Below are positions 13,792 through 24,635 of a stretch of 64,000 nucleotides of DNA, one piece after another (position 1 is the stretch's first letter; each line of letters starts with the position of its first letter). Origin of the DNA: Myxocyprinus asiaticus (taxonomy: Eukaryota; Chordata; Actinopteri; Cypriniformes; Catostomidae); contig NC_059379.1 in the NCBI RefSeq assembly GCF_019703515.2, positions 20,207,380-20,271,379 of the forward strand. Direction: 5' to 3'. The notes beneath the pieces are model-generated. The model saw only the letters and a list, made by a program, of their open reading frames with translations, did not search any database and was not told where the DNA came from. The position numbers and the translations under genes are program-made.

Positions 13792-14994
13792 GCCTGGTGC
13801 ACACTGTACGATTTTGGCCACGATTCTGCCATCTGAGACAAATTTCTGAAGAATTTCTGTCGTCATAGGGCAAAATCTGCAGTCTTACAACATTTAGTGA
13901 GACTATTACGATGGCCAGATGAGATATTCCGCTCCTCTCTTACACCCCAATTCACTGTTTTCAGAGAAACCCACGGAGTATGATCCTTGGAAAGAGACTT
14001 GCTCCTCAACTGCACCATAGCAACATTATTCCCCAGTTATCACTCTACTCAAGCTCTTACAATGTTTTTTCTTCTTTTAGTTTTATCTAAAATGTTTTAA
14101 TAAATAAGCAGAAAATACTTGGAGAAAAGTGTAACACTTCAGCAATATGAAAGCATTATTCCCCCAATTAAATAAATACAGAGCTTACAAAACGAAAATA
14201 GGTAATTACATTTTCTTTACATTTATCATGCATTTTCTTTACAACTTTATAAATTATTTGAATTACTATTTTATTAATAAATTTACTTTTAAGCATCTGT
14301 AAACTTCTTTAGTTAAGATTCACCACTCCAATATAATACAAAAAAAACGAATGGAACAATTTATATTGGTAAGTATTTATCAGACATTTTAATCCAAATC
14401 AACAGATATAATTGGAAACAATTGTAGAAATCTGTCATGTTTGTGCATTATCCATAGGGAATTTGCAACCGTGGAATATTATTAGCCTGCATGAATTTCC
14501 ATAATTTTGCATGGCCTTTAGGTTACTAATCTAAAAGAGGAGAAAGACGTAGCCTACTATAACCCACCTTTTTTGTTTTCCCTATGTGAACGCAGAACTT
14601 TGTCATTTTTCGGGCCACAAGTCTTTTTATTTCCATAATGAATCTTTGCTTGTGGTAGCTAATTATTACTGTAGGCTACCTCCCCCACTCACGTTCATTC
14701 TCAGCATCTGTAATTTTCTGTATTTGTGATCAGGATGTCTTATTACAAGCCTATTTGACAAAATCCATCTTTCTTTTTATATGTTATGTTCATGATGGAG
14801 TGGTATTGGAGCAATGGAAATGCTGATGCCCTGACTTTTAGAAAAAAAAAAAAAAAAAAACGCTCCTCCGGGCAAATATTGCTGTTCACTTCTATTCCGC
14901 AACGCTCACGTTCGCTGATCTGGAGGATTTGGACCACAGTTGGCTACGATGTGTATCGTACAGTCTGATATAATGTCGCACAGTGTGCCTTGGC
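13792..14994. mobile_element. Non-autonomous DNA transposon with GCACACTGT-type inverted ends, long copy
   Basis: The left end GCCTGGTGCACACTGTACGA and the right end (complement GCCAAGGCACACTGTGCGAC) are imperfect inverted repeats about 1.2 kb apart. TCGTACAGTCTG motifs repeat near the right end. A shorter relative with the same left-end words (GCCACGATTTTGCCATCTG) is at 41146-41577. The interior is AT-rich with an A-run at 14842-14859 and no transposase. No target duplication was found, so the superfamily is undecided. Confidence 0.6.
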
Positions 14995-16137
14995 AGTCTC
15001 AATGGGTTCATGTCGTACAGTCTGGCAAGTAACAATCTTAAAGGACTGTAAAGCTCCTACAGTGGATAGCGTGCTTTGTTGTTAATTTCTCAAGTCATTG
15101 GAAATGAAAGTTCTAAGAAAAAGGGTATCTCAGAACTCTTTTGGTATGGTGGTAAAAGCTGTTTTCCTTTTTAATTTCAGTTTATGAACTTGGCAAGACC
15201 AGTCATAGAATCACTTCTTCTCTCACCATACAAACTTTTCAAATATAGTCAGTCAGATCAAATCTCACAGAGTGCCTTATCAGTTTATTGCACAGACGCC
15301 AAGAGACGGCTAAGTTTAGATTGAGCTAGAAATTGTCTGCCCTTCTGTTGGATGTGAGACGCTGAAAATTTATTTGTTGGAGTTCCATTTGCTGGCAGTT
15401 CTACATTATGGCTATACATTTTCCTATTTAACACAGAGCCCCCATATTAATGTTTGTGAAGTCTCTTAAAGAGCAGCTGGTGTCTGATTCCGATTCTTTA
15501 TAATCCATATTCTTTATCCAAAATAAATTCCCTAAGTAATACAAGCCTTCTGCATTTAGTGTCTGGGCTCAGCGTACTCCAGAATAAACAAATGCATATA
15601 TCGGAGCACACATACACACACTCGCTTGAGAGAGAATGTGTATTTTTTTTGTGTGTGTGCAGTGCACATGTGCATTTGTCAGGGATACTTTATGTGATTG
15701 GATGGAATGTAGACAAACGGTATATGTTTAACCCAGAAAGTCACTGACATATTATATTAATACTCACAATCAGAACACTAGTGCTTGATTGCAGACACAA
15801 ATAAGTGCAAGACCTTTGCGATTTTCTACCCATCAAATTTTCTGCCTATTTGTGACAAACAAACCCTGGTCACATTTTTTCCCTGGTCATCTTTAGCTTC
15901 TTTTTAAATAAAAAATGTGATGATCTCTCAACAATTCTGGCTTTCACTCTTCTTGCTGTGTTCGAAATGTGGTAGCTTCCATAAATCTGATAAATTAGTG
16001 TTTCATGAGCCACACATGCAGTTATTCTGTGCCGTTCCTTCTGCTTTATGAGTCGTGAAACTGGATATTAGAAATTAGGAATGCCACTCATCACCGCAAA
16101 GATGTTTGCCCTCCATTTCTGGATTTATTTTCTCCAG
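14995..16137. other. mpp7 intron 2 segment: no recognised element
   Basis: Intronic DNA with no exon-like or repeat-like structure that I can name. Confidence 0.4.
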
Positions 16138-16153
16138 GTGTGTGTGTGTATGT

Positions 16154-16190
<37 letters not shown>
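16138..16190. repeat. (GT)n microsatellite
   Basis: About 25 GT units with two TA interruptions. Confidence 0.95.
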
Positions 16191-16554
16191 GGCTGGCCTC
16201 CTTAACCTCAGTATGTCCTGTCAGTATCCAAATGTTAAAAATTTTGTATCCTCTGTGAAGCATCTGTCCTGTCATCTCATCTGAGACTGTAGAAAGTTTC
16301 CTGACTTCTGTTTTCAGTCTATATTATTTTGTCTTCATGCGTCCTTTTCCCCACCTTTAGAGTGTTTGCTAGATAGTCCAACACTTCTAAGCCTGTGCAT
16401 TCAAAACAAATTAAATCATGTGAACACTCAAGACGTTTTTTGCAGAGTCTCATCATCCAATGTCAGCCATAACCAATGTCTGTCACACCCTGTCTAAACT
16501 GGGCGCGAGCGATGTCACACGATGCTCTGGACACATCGAAGCGAACGTTATAAA

Positions 16555-17815
16555 TAGGGTTGCCCCCGACCAAAGATTTTCCTAGTCGACTAGTAGGAGT
16601 TAATTTAAGCCATTAGTCGACTAGTCGCACATTTATGATATTAATTTAATTACTTGAATATATTTTGGGGGGGGGGGGCATTGAAAATGGTTTGAGTTCC
16701 AGGGCTGAGAAAGAATAAGTAACATTGCTAACACTGTTCTACATTACAGAGAAATACGAAACCGTAATAATGAGCCTTTAAAATATAAATTTTACAAGCG
16801 CACGCAAGCGAAGCAAGCCGCAGTGACACCGGGAAAAGCTGTAATGATCCTGAATGTGTTGGAAAAACCAGCAAGGAGACTGTCCGAACATTTAGTTAAT
16901 TTATAAAGAGAAATGCACATTAGGGTTGTGCCGACAGACGACGATCTCGGGGATCGACGATGGTCAGAGTGATCGCCAATAGCTGATGCCTTTGACGATG
17001 TCAAGACGATATTTGGCTCGTTTTCCCATGTATTAAATTATTATTATTATTATTAGGCTATTATTATCAAATTAATATTACAAATAATTTGCCCGTAGAG
17101 ACACAGACATGAGCTTGAAGAAACACTTTATTATATTTTTAAGAACAGATGACAGAAAAGCCGTCTATGCGCATGTCTGACACACTGTTTGTTCGGAGGC
17201 GTGCAGTCTCGTGGAACACGTGCATCTAAAAGGTTCTCACTCTTTGTTTCATTCTTCTGATATTTTTGTTTTGTTTTTTGTTGCAAGAACAGTATCGTCT
17301 ATGAGTGCTGCAAATGACCTCAGACATCTCAGACAGCTCAGGAGGTGTTTTGAGTTCAGTTCACTTTATTTCCACAGAGCAGTTTATTGTGACCAACTCT
17401 GCAGCCTATACATCTGTGATTAAAACATAAAATAATACAAAAACATGTTCACCTCCAACCATGATTTATATTTAAGTGAGAGATTTTGACAACTCTTGTA
17501 AAACCATCTTTCAAAAAGTTGAACAACACACATTTTAATTGTTTTTTTAGTTTCATTTGAATTTTTTGTTAAAATAAATAAAAAATAAAGTTCTAAGTTT
17601 GAAATCAAGGTGTCTTGCTTTATTGTGTAGGCTGAACCCTAACCTGCTTAATGGAAATTACCCCATAGGACCACCTAGCATCCAACCAGTGCTAATATCA
17701 GTGTTCGTTGTTTTTATGTAGAGTTTTTTCTGCGACCAACCGACCAATCAAAACTTGGTCGGCCAAGACTCTTCTCATCAACTAACCTTTGGTCAACTAT
17801 CAGGGGGTAGCCCTA
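16555..17815. mobile_element. hAT-type non-autonomous transposon with perfect 8-bp target duplication
   Basis: The ends TAGGGTTGCCCCC and GGGGGTAGCCCTA are inverted repeats, and the 8-bp direct repeat GTTATAAA flanks them exactly (16547-16554 and 17816-17823). This is the hAT signature. Subterminal GTCGACTAGT palindromes at 16587-16627 and GGTCGGCCAAG near 17758 suggest binding sites. Part of the interior (16924-17030, GGTTGTGCCGACAGACGACG) looks like the end of a second hAT-like element. A G-homopolymer is at 16669-16678. No transposase is present. Confidence 0.88.
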
Positions 17816-17977
17816 GTTATAAATAGGGAACTCAGTTTTCAGACATTTTTATAATCGATCGTTGTGGAAATTAACGATCAATTAATCGTTAACGTTAATA
17901 CTGCAAAACGCACGTGGAGGACTCCAAATAATATGTGCATGTAGCCTACTGTTTAAATATAATTTAAATTATTACAC

Positions 17978-19115
17978 TTAAAGGTGCAGTATGTAAGATT
18001 CAGAAACCCTTGTTATTAATGACATCTGTGCCCATTAAGTGAACTGCAGCCAGCTACCTGTTGCTCGTGATTGCGCACACACTCCATAGGGACGCGGGCA
18101 TCGACCAAAACAATGACGTAACGTACAAAGAGACAACATGATTCGCTGACAGAGGCTCAGATACACAGTTATGACTGTTTTACTACAAACTTTGAGACTG
18201 TATATTATATTTGACTCTCCAGTGCTGGAACAGGGCTAAAACAAAGTGTGGATATAGGTCTGACTATGCGAGACTGTAGTTTGAAGTAATCACTTTTCTT
18301 TGCATGATACATTGACTGCATTTATACGATAGCCTATGTCGACGTTAGCTAGCTAGCCAGCTTTATCAATAGCTGTTAGCTAAATTTGGTGGGTGATGAC
18401 AGTAGTTTTTTATAAAATAGTATGTACATTATAAATATGTTGACACAATTCAGTATTGATGTGATTCCATCACAACTGTCATTTTGATATATTGATGCAC
18501 TATTGTTTTATAATAATAGATTGTATATATTTTCTTTATAACCAAGTTACGTTACACTAATGAATGGAGCTTTTTGCATTATCTTGAACATTGTCTAGCA
18601 TTCATTTCATGTGTTATTGTAGTTTACCTTGCTGAATAATTACAGATTAACATTGACATTAACCTGACTTTTAGTATTAAGAGAAGATCATTGAAATTAT
18701 TTGAAAGTTACGAAGCAAGGTAGCTTGCAATTTGTCAGCGTTAGCAGGCAAGATCAAGTTAGCTCAAATTACACAGATCAGTCCTTATGGCACTATATTT
18801 CACATGCTTTGCAGTTATGTAAGCTTACCTGTCCAATAAGAATACCAATTCAGGGTTGGTTTTGATCCCCAAAACTGAATGAAGGTCCCTCCAGGAATCA
18901 AACACCCTGCCGATGTTCACTCTAGTTTTTGCTCGACCACGATCACGTTTCTGTTTTTTTTTTTTTTTTTTTTTTTTGTGCTTATTCTGAGTTTGTGTAG
19001 GAGTCGGTGTTGTGCTGGGTGCTGGAAGGGCTCATTTTTGCGTTACAAACCATTCACACATTGGCAAAAAAAAAGGCAAATATTACATGAAAGATGTTAC
19101 ATATTGCACCTTTAA
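17978..19115. mobile_element. TTAA-target MITE (AGGTGCA ends)
   Basis: Flanked by TTAA at 17978-17981 and 19112-19115, with inverted ends AGGTGCAGTATGTAAGATT and (complement of right end) AGGTGCAATATGTAACATC. The TTAA duplication points to a piggyBac- or Kolobok-type transposase supplied elsewhere. The interior is non-coding and has a T-run at 18954-18977. Its right TTAA is also the left TTAA of the next element. Confidence 0.8.
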
Positions 19116-20306
19116 AGGGTTAGTTCACCCAAAAAAGGAAATGCAGTCATTGTTATCTTACCCCTGTGTTGTAATAACCCCATATGACTTTTTTTTTTCT
19201 TAATACAAAGGGAGAAATTGTGAAAACATGTTGTGCTCAGTGATGTCATACAATGGCAGTTTATGGTGACTACCTCTTCAAGCTTCAAAAGGATGCAAAA
19301 GTATAATTCAGAAGTCTAATAAATTATTCCATGAGACTCATGATTGTTATGAAAGCATACGATTAGCTTTGGTGAGAAACAAACCGAAATTGAATGTATT
19401 ATTTAGTGAAATTGTTAACTGACCTTTACCCTTCTCTTTGCGTTCATGAGACTGCACGAAAGCCGGCTAGTGAGATGCATGCTTCAATATACTGTTATGA
19501 GAACGTTTTTGGACCGATGCCAGTTCATAGTGGGCGGGTTTCCCGGTTTCCCGCTGTGCTGCTGAAAAAATAAACCAAGCGATTAACAGAATGTACTTTC
19601 GCTCGTCACGGCTGGGTAGTACCAGAACTCTGATTAACATAGAAAATATACCTTTTATCATGTGTTGTTTGCCATCAGGTTAGTGTGACTGTAGCTCCTC
19701 CTTTGTCTATCTCTCTCTCTCTCTCAGTTTTGAGTACTCTGTTTCAAACAAAAGATGCTAGGCAAAGAAATGCATCTATTCTCTGACTATACAAACTCAT
19801 CAGACATATTTAGTAAGTTCAGTTCTTTGGTGTATGTGCAGCTGTGTTGTGTTCTGTTGTTTCTATCACTGTGGTGGACCTGTTTTTAGATAAACAAAAC
19901 GCATTTTGTCTTGAATGCCCCATGTTGTGAGGGGGCTGCGTGAATTGTTTCTCTCATGCAGTCTCATCATGAATGCGCAGAGGAGAGGAACGGTCAGTCA
20001 ACAGTTTCACTAAATACTACATTAGATTTCAGTTTGTTTCTCACCAAAGCTCATTGTATGCTTTCTTAACAACACGAGTCTCATGGAATAATTTATTAGA
20101 CTTGTGAATTATACTTTTGCTTCCTTTTGAAGCTTGAAGAGGTGGTCACCATAAACTGATATTGTGTGACATCACAGAGCACAATTTTTTTTTCACACAA
20201 TTTCTTTGTGTTAAGAAAAAGAAAGAAAGTCAAATAGGGTTATAACAACACAGGGGTGAGTAAAAAAATGACAGAATTTTCAATTTGGGGTGAACTATCC
20301 CTTTAA
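19112..20306. mobile_element. TTAA-target foldback element with ~290-bp inverted arms
   Basis: It starts TTAA-AGGGTTAGTTCACCC and ends GGGTGAACTATCCC-TTTAA. The arms (about 19116-19405 and 20025-20302) are imperfect inverted copies: for example CCATGAGACTCATGATTG versus ACGAGTCTCATGG, and TGGTGAGAAACAAAC versus GTTTGTTTCTCACCA. Together they would form a hairpin. The 620-bp centre is non-coding. These ends are those of a very abundant cyprinid hairpin family (Angel-like); the name is from memory and not verified. Confidence 0.82.
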
Positions 20307-20503
20307 GAAATGCAGGTATTGTAATTTTCTTAAAATATTCTTAGTTCAGTATATTTTAATACATTTAGGCTATGTTTAGAATGAATTTGTGAATTGTTTA
20401 ATTACTTTTAATTAATTTCTCTTTATAATAATTTTTATGGAAAATATACTGTATAATTTGTATACATATTTGAGTTCATTAAAACTTCACATTGTGGACT
20501 ATT

Positions 20504-20506
<3 letters not shown>

Positions 20507-20539
<33 letters not shown>
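20507..20539. repeat. Poly-T tract
   Basis: A run of about 32 T, just downstream of the foldback element. Confidence 0.9.
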
Positions 20540-20927
20540 CTTTTTTATAAATTAAGTCAAATCATAACATGCTGCATAATCACAGTACATTACATAGCCT
20601 ACCGTTTCTCTGGTGATTGATAGATTTTAGCTGAATGTGCTTTCCCGGCGATCACGTAATTTGAGGATGAAACAAGGAGTCCAGCAGATCAACTGTGCTT
20701 GTTTTCATGTTGTACTTTAACACACTATCACAGTGTATACAGAAAATTAATTTATAGAGGAACGCTCCAACACTGATTACATTGAGCCTGCTTCATCTTC
20801 ATCTTTGCGTCGTCTTCTGTGACGCAGAGAAGATGTGACATGCAGTGTGCAAGCACCCTCTGGTGACGGATCACTGTATAGACAGCCTTATCAACGTCTG
20901 CTGGCATGGTTATTGAACACATTTGTC

Positions 20928-21007
20928 CTAAAATTAATCAACGATTGATAAGCTTAATTGATCAAATTATTAATGACAATTAATCAATTAATCATTGACA
21001 TCCCTAG
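20928..21007. mobile_element. Right-end remnant of an ATTAATC-rich hAT-like element
   Basis: The stretch ends ATTGACATCCCTAG and is packed with AATTAATCAATTAATC words. Similar words at 17848-17900 (CGATCAATTAATCGTTAACG) may be the left part of the same insertion. In that case the two TTAA elements lie inside it. No target duplication could be confirmed. Confidence 0.4.
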
Positions 21008-21427
21008 TTCTAAACCGTTTATTTGTCTTGTTGATGAGAGTAGCGCCAGCGTGTGTAGCGCAAAATTGGCGTTTACTCTCAGCATGGCCGCTCGCGTCTG
21101 GTGTCACTCTGGTGTCAATACATCACCTGTATTCCTCCTATTGCCTATTGGATGGATTTTCATATATTAAATCATTATTATTATTATATTTAATTGAACA
21201 AAAAGCTATCTAGTCAATATTATAAACCCTCTGTTTACAGTCAATAAATACAGTCAAATTTTATTTATGTGTGTACATGTTTGTATGTATGTTTTAATGT
21301 ATTTGTTTAAATTTGTGATAGTTTGAGGAAGTGGATTCCCAACGCTGAGTCTTGGTTTCTTCCTCATCCTACCTAACCATATTGCTGTCCGTATTGTGAA
21401 AATTGCGAGACAAATACATTTAAATGT

Positions 21428-21580
21428 TCCTGTAGCTTAAATGTAAGAGCATTGTGCCAGCCATGCCAAGATCATGGGTTCGTTAATGAGGGAAAATGCG
21501 TAGGCCTACAAGAAAGATGTTTACCTTGAATTTACTTCCGCTTTGGATAAAATTGCCTGCCAAATAAATAAATGTAAATG
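21428..21580 (+). repeat. tRNA-derived SINE
   Basis: The head resembles a tRNA gene with an A-box region (TGTAGCTTAAATGTAAGAGC) and a B-box-like ATCATGGGTTCG. The tail has GCTTTGGATAAAATTGCCTGCC followed by AATAAATAAATGTAAATG, which is the typical 3' end of teleost SINEs mobilised by LINEs. It is a dead copy in sense orientation with the mpp7 gene. Confidence 0.75.
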
Positions 21581-21609
21581 ACATTCATTGCAGTTTGAAT
21601 TCTGACAAG

Positions 21610-23640
21610 TACTTTTTACCTAGAACATTAACCAGTGTATCTGCTGCACTCAGCTTGCAGTTTTAAGAAAAAAACGCTCTTTAAAAAGACAAGTTATAGA
21701 GGTGTGTGTGTGTCACACCCATCCTGTATGGTGGGGTTTGTGTAAACATCCCTCTCTGACAGGCATCTCACAGTCAAGCCCGTCTGTCTGCAGGCCCTTC
21801 CTGTTCTGCTCTCTGATGGTTTGTGATCAGTTTAAGCGTGAGGTGATGAGGTGCAGTATAGCTGCCGGTGCTGTCCTGGGCCATACGGACCTCTGAGCAT
21901 CGGGTGTCACTCGATCCAGCTGCTCTGGTCAGTGTGAGACAAGCGGAAGGGAAGAGGTCAATATCATTTTAACCAGCGGATGTTAACAGCAGCCCAGAGC
22001 AGAAACACTACACCACTTATGCCATCGTCATACAGCTCTCTCTCTCTCTCCATTCCACATGCCTTCACAATTTGTGAATCGATATTTCTAAGTGTGGTGT
22101 TATTTTACCTCACAGTACTTTATTTAGCTTCTCATGGCAAATACTATATTTATTACTTTTTTCAGATTATTATTTTTAGGGATGCACTGATAAAATATTT
22201 GTCAATTCTTAACTCACTGTAACTGGATTCTGAATGATGAAGCTTCTCCCTTTATAGCTGAAGTAGCCTCTGCTTTAGCTTTAACAAACTTATAATATCC
22301 CTTGCTGTATCAAGGTTTAAGGTGAGTAATCAAATGAGTTGTGTTAAAAGTTGATGTATCGCCAGGTCTCTGCTGATTCCCACCCCAAGTGAATACTATG
22401 TAAATGTCTACGTATCCTTCTTTGTCTCTTGTCTATATCCCATCCTCATCTCCCCCTTTTTTCACCTCTTTCTCCCTCTGTTGTCCTCAGTCATCCTCCA
22501 TCATATTCTTTGAATTCCACATCAAGTTTCCTCTCCTCCCTATCTGTTAGCATTCAGTGTAAAAGCTGTGTTTGTTTGGCTGCAGAATGCTCTTGGAGGA
22601 CCCGGAGGCCAGCCTGGCTGCCGTTTCTCTCGGCTGTTTATGTTCTCTGCTCATGTGTTTTGTCAGAGGCCTGTGGGCATTGAAAGTCTGGTCGAGAGGG
22701 TTTAGACAGTGGTCCTTTGTAGTATTTGACCTGAACCCTGACCGCAAAACATTTTTCACACCTAGTGTGTTTACTGACGTATTGCTTTGTTTATTCATAT
22801 GTTAAAATACTCCTTTCTAAAGTGAATTAGTGAAGCATGAAGGTTTATTTCAAGTCTGAGATCAGTAGATCAGTAATATGCTTTACAGTCATGATGGACT
22901 CACATTGTTCTCCGTCCTACTGTGAAATTTAGAGCTGGAAAAATGAACCGATTGTTTATCACTTTGCAAGGCCTCTGTGATGTAGTGGAATATTGTGCAC
23001 TAATGCTTGATGGTATTACTCTGATTCATGGCTCTCATTTCCTGCTCTATCTTTCCTTCCCTTACTCTCCTTTTTCTGTTTCTTTCTCTCTCTCTCTTTC
23101 TGTCTCTCTCTGTCTCTCTCTTTCTCTCTCCTTCTCTCTCTTTCTTTGGTGGAATGTGTGCTATGATCAGTGTAAGAGCTCTGTAATGGATTTTAAATGT
23201 CTGCTGTCTGGCGCTCCTGTGTGGATAGGCAGGTATCTGGAAAATGGTCCGAGCTGTAAATAAAGGCATTGAATCTCACTCAGCCTCTGATGGAATCTAA
23301 ACTGTACAGGGCTAAACCGCTGTGCCACGGCTCAGACGACATAAACAGATGTCGCTTCTTGGAATGCACAGGGACCAGTCAGTTACGTTCCATCCTTCAC
23401 CAGATTCCACATTCCATTCCCCCTCCAACAAGTGTGCTTGTGTCTATGTGTGTGTTTGAGTGGATCAGAAATATTTATGTCTCTTTTCTTTGCCTGCGAG
23501 TGTATTTGCCGGTGTGCTAGGGATTCCACTTCGACAATGCTGTAGTTACAGATGGTGACATAGCTCTCTTTCGAGCTCAGTGTAATTTTGAGTGTTGCAA
23601 GCAGGATGGCTGAGAAGAGATTTTCTCTTTGTCATGGACC
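21610..23640. other. mpp7 intron 2 segment: no recognised gene
   Basis: Contains a (CT)n-rich tract at 23086-23147 and a GGGATGCACTGATA word at 22178-22192 that resembles a hAT end without a partner. No exons recognised. Confidence 0.4.
23086..23147. repeat. (CT)n-rich low-complexity tract
   Basis: CTCTCT interspersed with TTT and TGT. It produces spurious Ser/Leu-rich and Arg/Glu-rich reading frames. Confidence 0.9.
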
Positions 23641-23650
23641 CGGTCTAGGT

Positions 23651-23892
23651 TTCTTTTTTTTTTTTTTTTCTCCCCAATTTGGAATGGCCAATTTACAATT
23701 AGCACATAGCTTGTGTGGAGGCTTCACGCTATTCTCCGTGGCATCCACGCACAACTCACCATGCGCCCCACCGAGAGCGAGAACCACATTATAGTGACCA
23801 CAAGGAGGTTACCCCATGTGACTCTACTCTCCCTAGCAACCGGGCCAATTTGGTTGCTTAGGAGACCTGGCTGGAGTCACTCGGGCTAGGTT
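23651..23892 (-). repeat. SINE-like dispersed repeat, antisense
   Basis: Starts with a T-run (complement of an A-rich tail) followed by CTCCCCAATTTGGAATGGCC and the blocks GGAGGCTTCACGCTATTCTC, CCACCGAGAGCGAGAACCAC and CCTAGCAACCGGGCCAATTTGG. I recognise these blocks as a common teleost repeat. The tRNA-like head that would be expected at the right end is missing, so the copy is 5'-truncated. Confidence 0.6.
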
Positions 23893-24635
23893 TCTTAAAA
23901 GAGACATGGTTCACCACATCACAGCCATCTCTGAAGAAGCAGATCCAGAAAAATTGCATCTTTGGCTTTCTCCATACCAGCGTTCCAGGCCAGGTTCATA
24001 GTATTCCCTTTCCTGTCCGCGTCATATCACCATGACAACCAGCCCATTGGCAGAGTCATTTGTCTTCTCCTGAGAAGGCACAGATAAATATCAGGGGTGG
24101 AAAGAGTACTGAAAAATAATACTCAAGTAAAATTACTGGTACTTCCTAAAAATGTAGTTTGAGTAGAGGAAAAGTACCTGTCCTAAAAACTACTCAAGTA
24201 AGAGTAAAAGAGTAGCTCATTTAAAAGTACTCTTGAGTAGTGAGTATTGAGTACTGAGTTGCGAAAGCTATGCCCCTTTATAATAAAAACTCTATGCTGC
24301 AATTTAAAAATGTAGCACACATACTGTAATTTACATTCCCTTTTATGGCCAGAAAAAATAATAAATATTGGTATTTTATAGGTGTTTGTGACTGACAACT
24401 TTTAAAATACATCACTTATCTATGATACATTACATGAATCTGATGAAAAAATAAAAATAAAAGGGCAACATGATTACAGAAATGAAAAGATGAAAAAGTT
24501 ATTTTCAATACAATGATCCCAATTTTATATCATAATGTATGAAACAATTACATTAAAATCAGTTTATGTGTAATGTCTAAATTTCCCTTAATGTCGACAA
24601 AGAGAGTTACTGTTGCGCATAAAACATGTTCAAAA

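Noticed and set aside
21428..21580. Possible tRNA gene
   Set aside because: A and B boxes are degenerate and it is followed by the typical SINE tail (CTTTGGATAAAA... AATGTAAATG); it is a SINE head.
23000..23269. Arg/Glu-rich minus-strand frame
   Set aside because: Translation of a CT-rich low-complexity tract.
23400..23520. Hypothetical host gene in 21.7-23.8 kb from several short plus-strand frames
   Set aside because: No consistent frame, no splice structure and no recognisable domain; the area is intron plus simple repeats.
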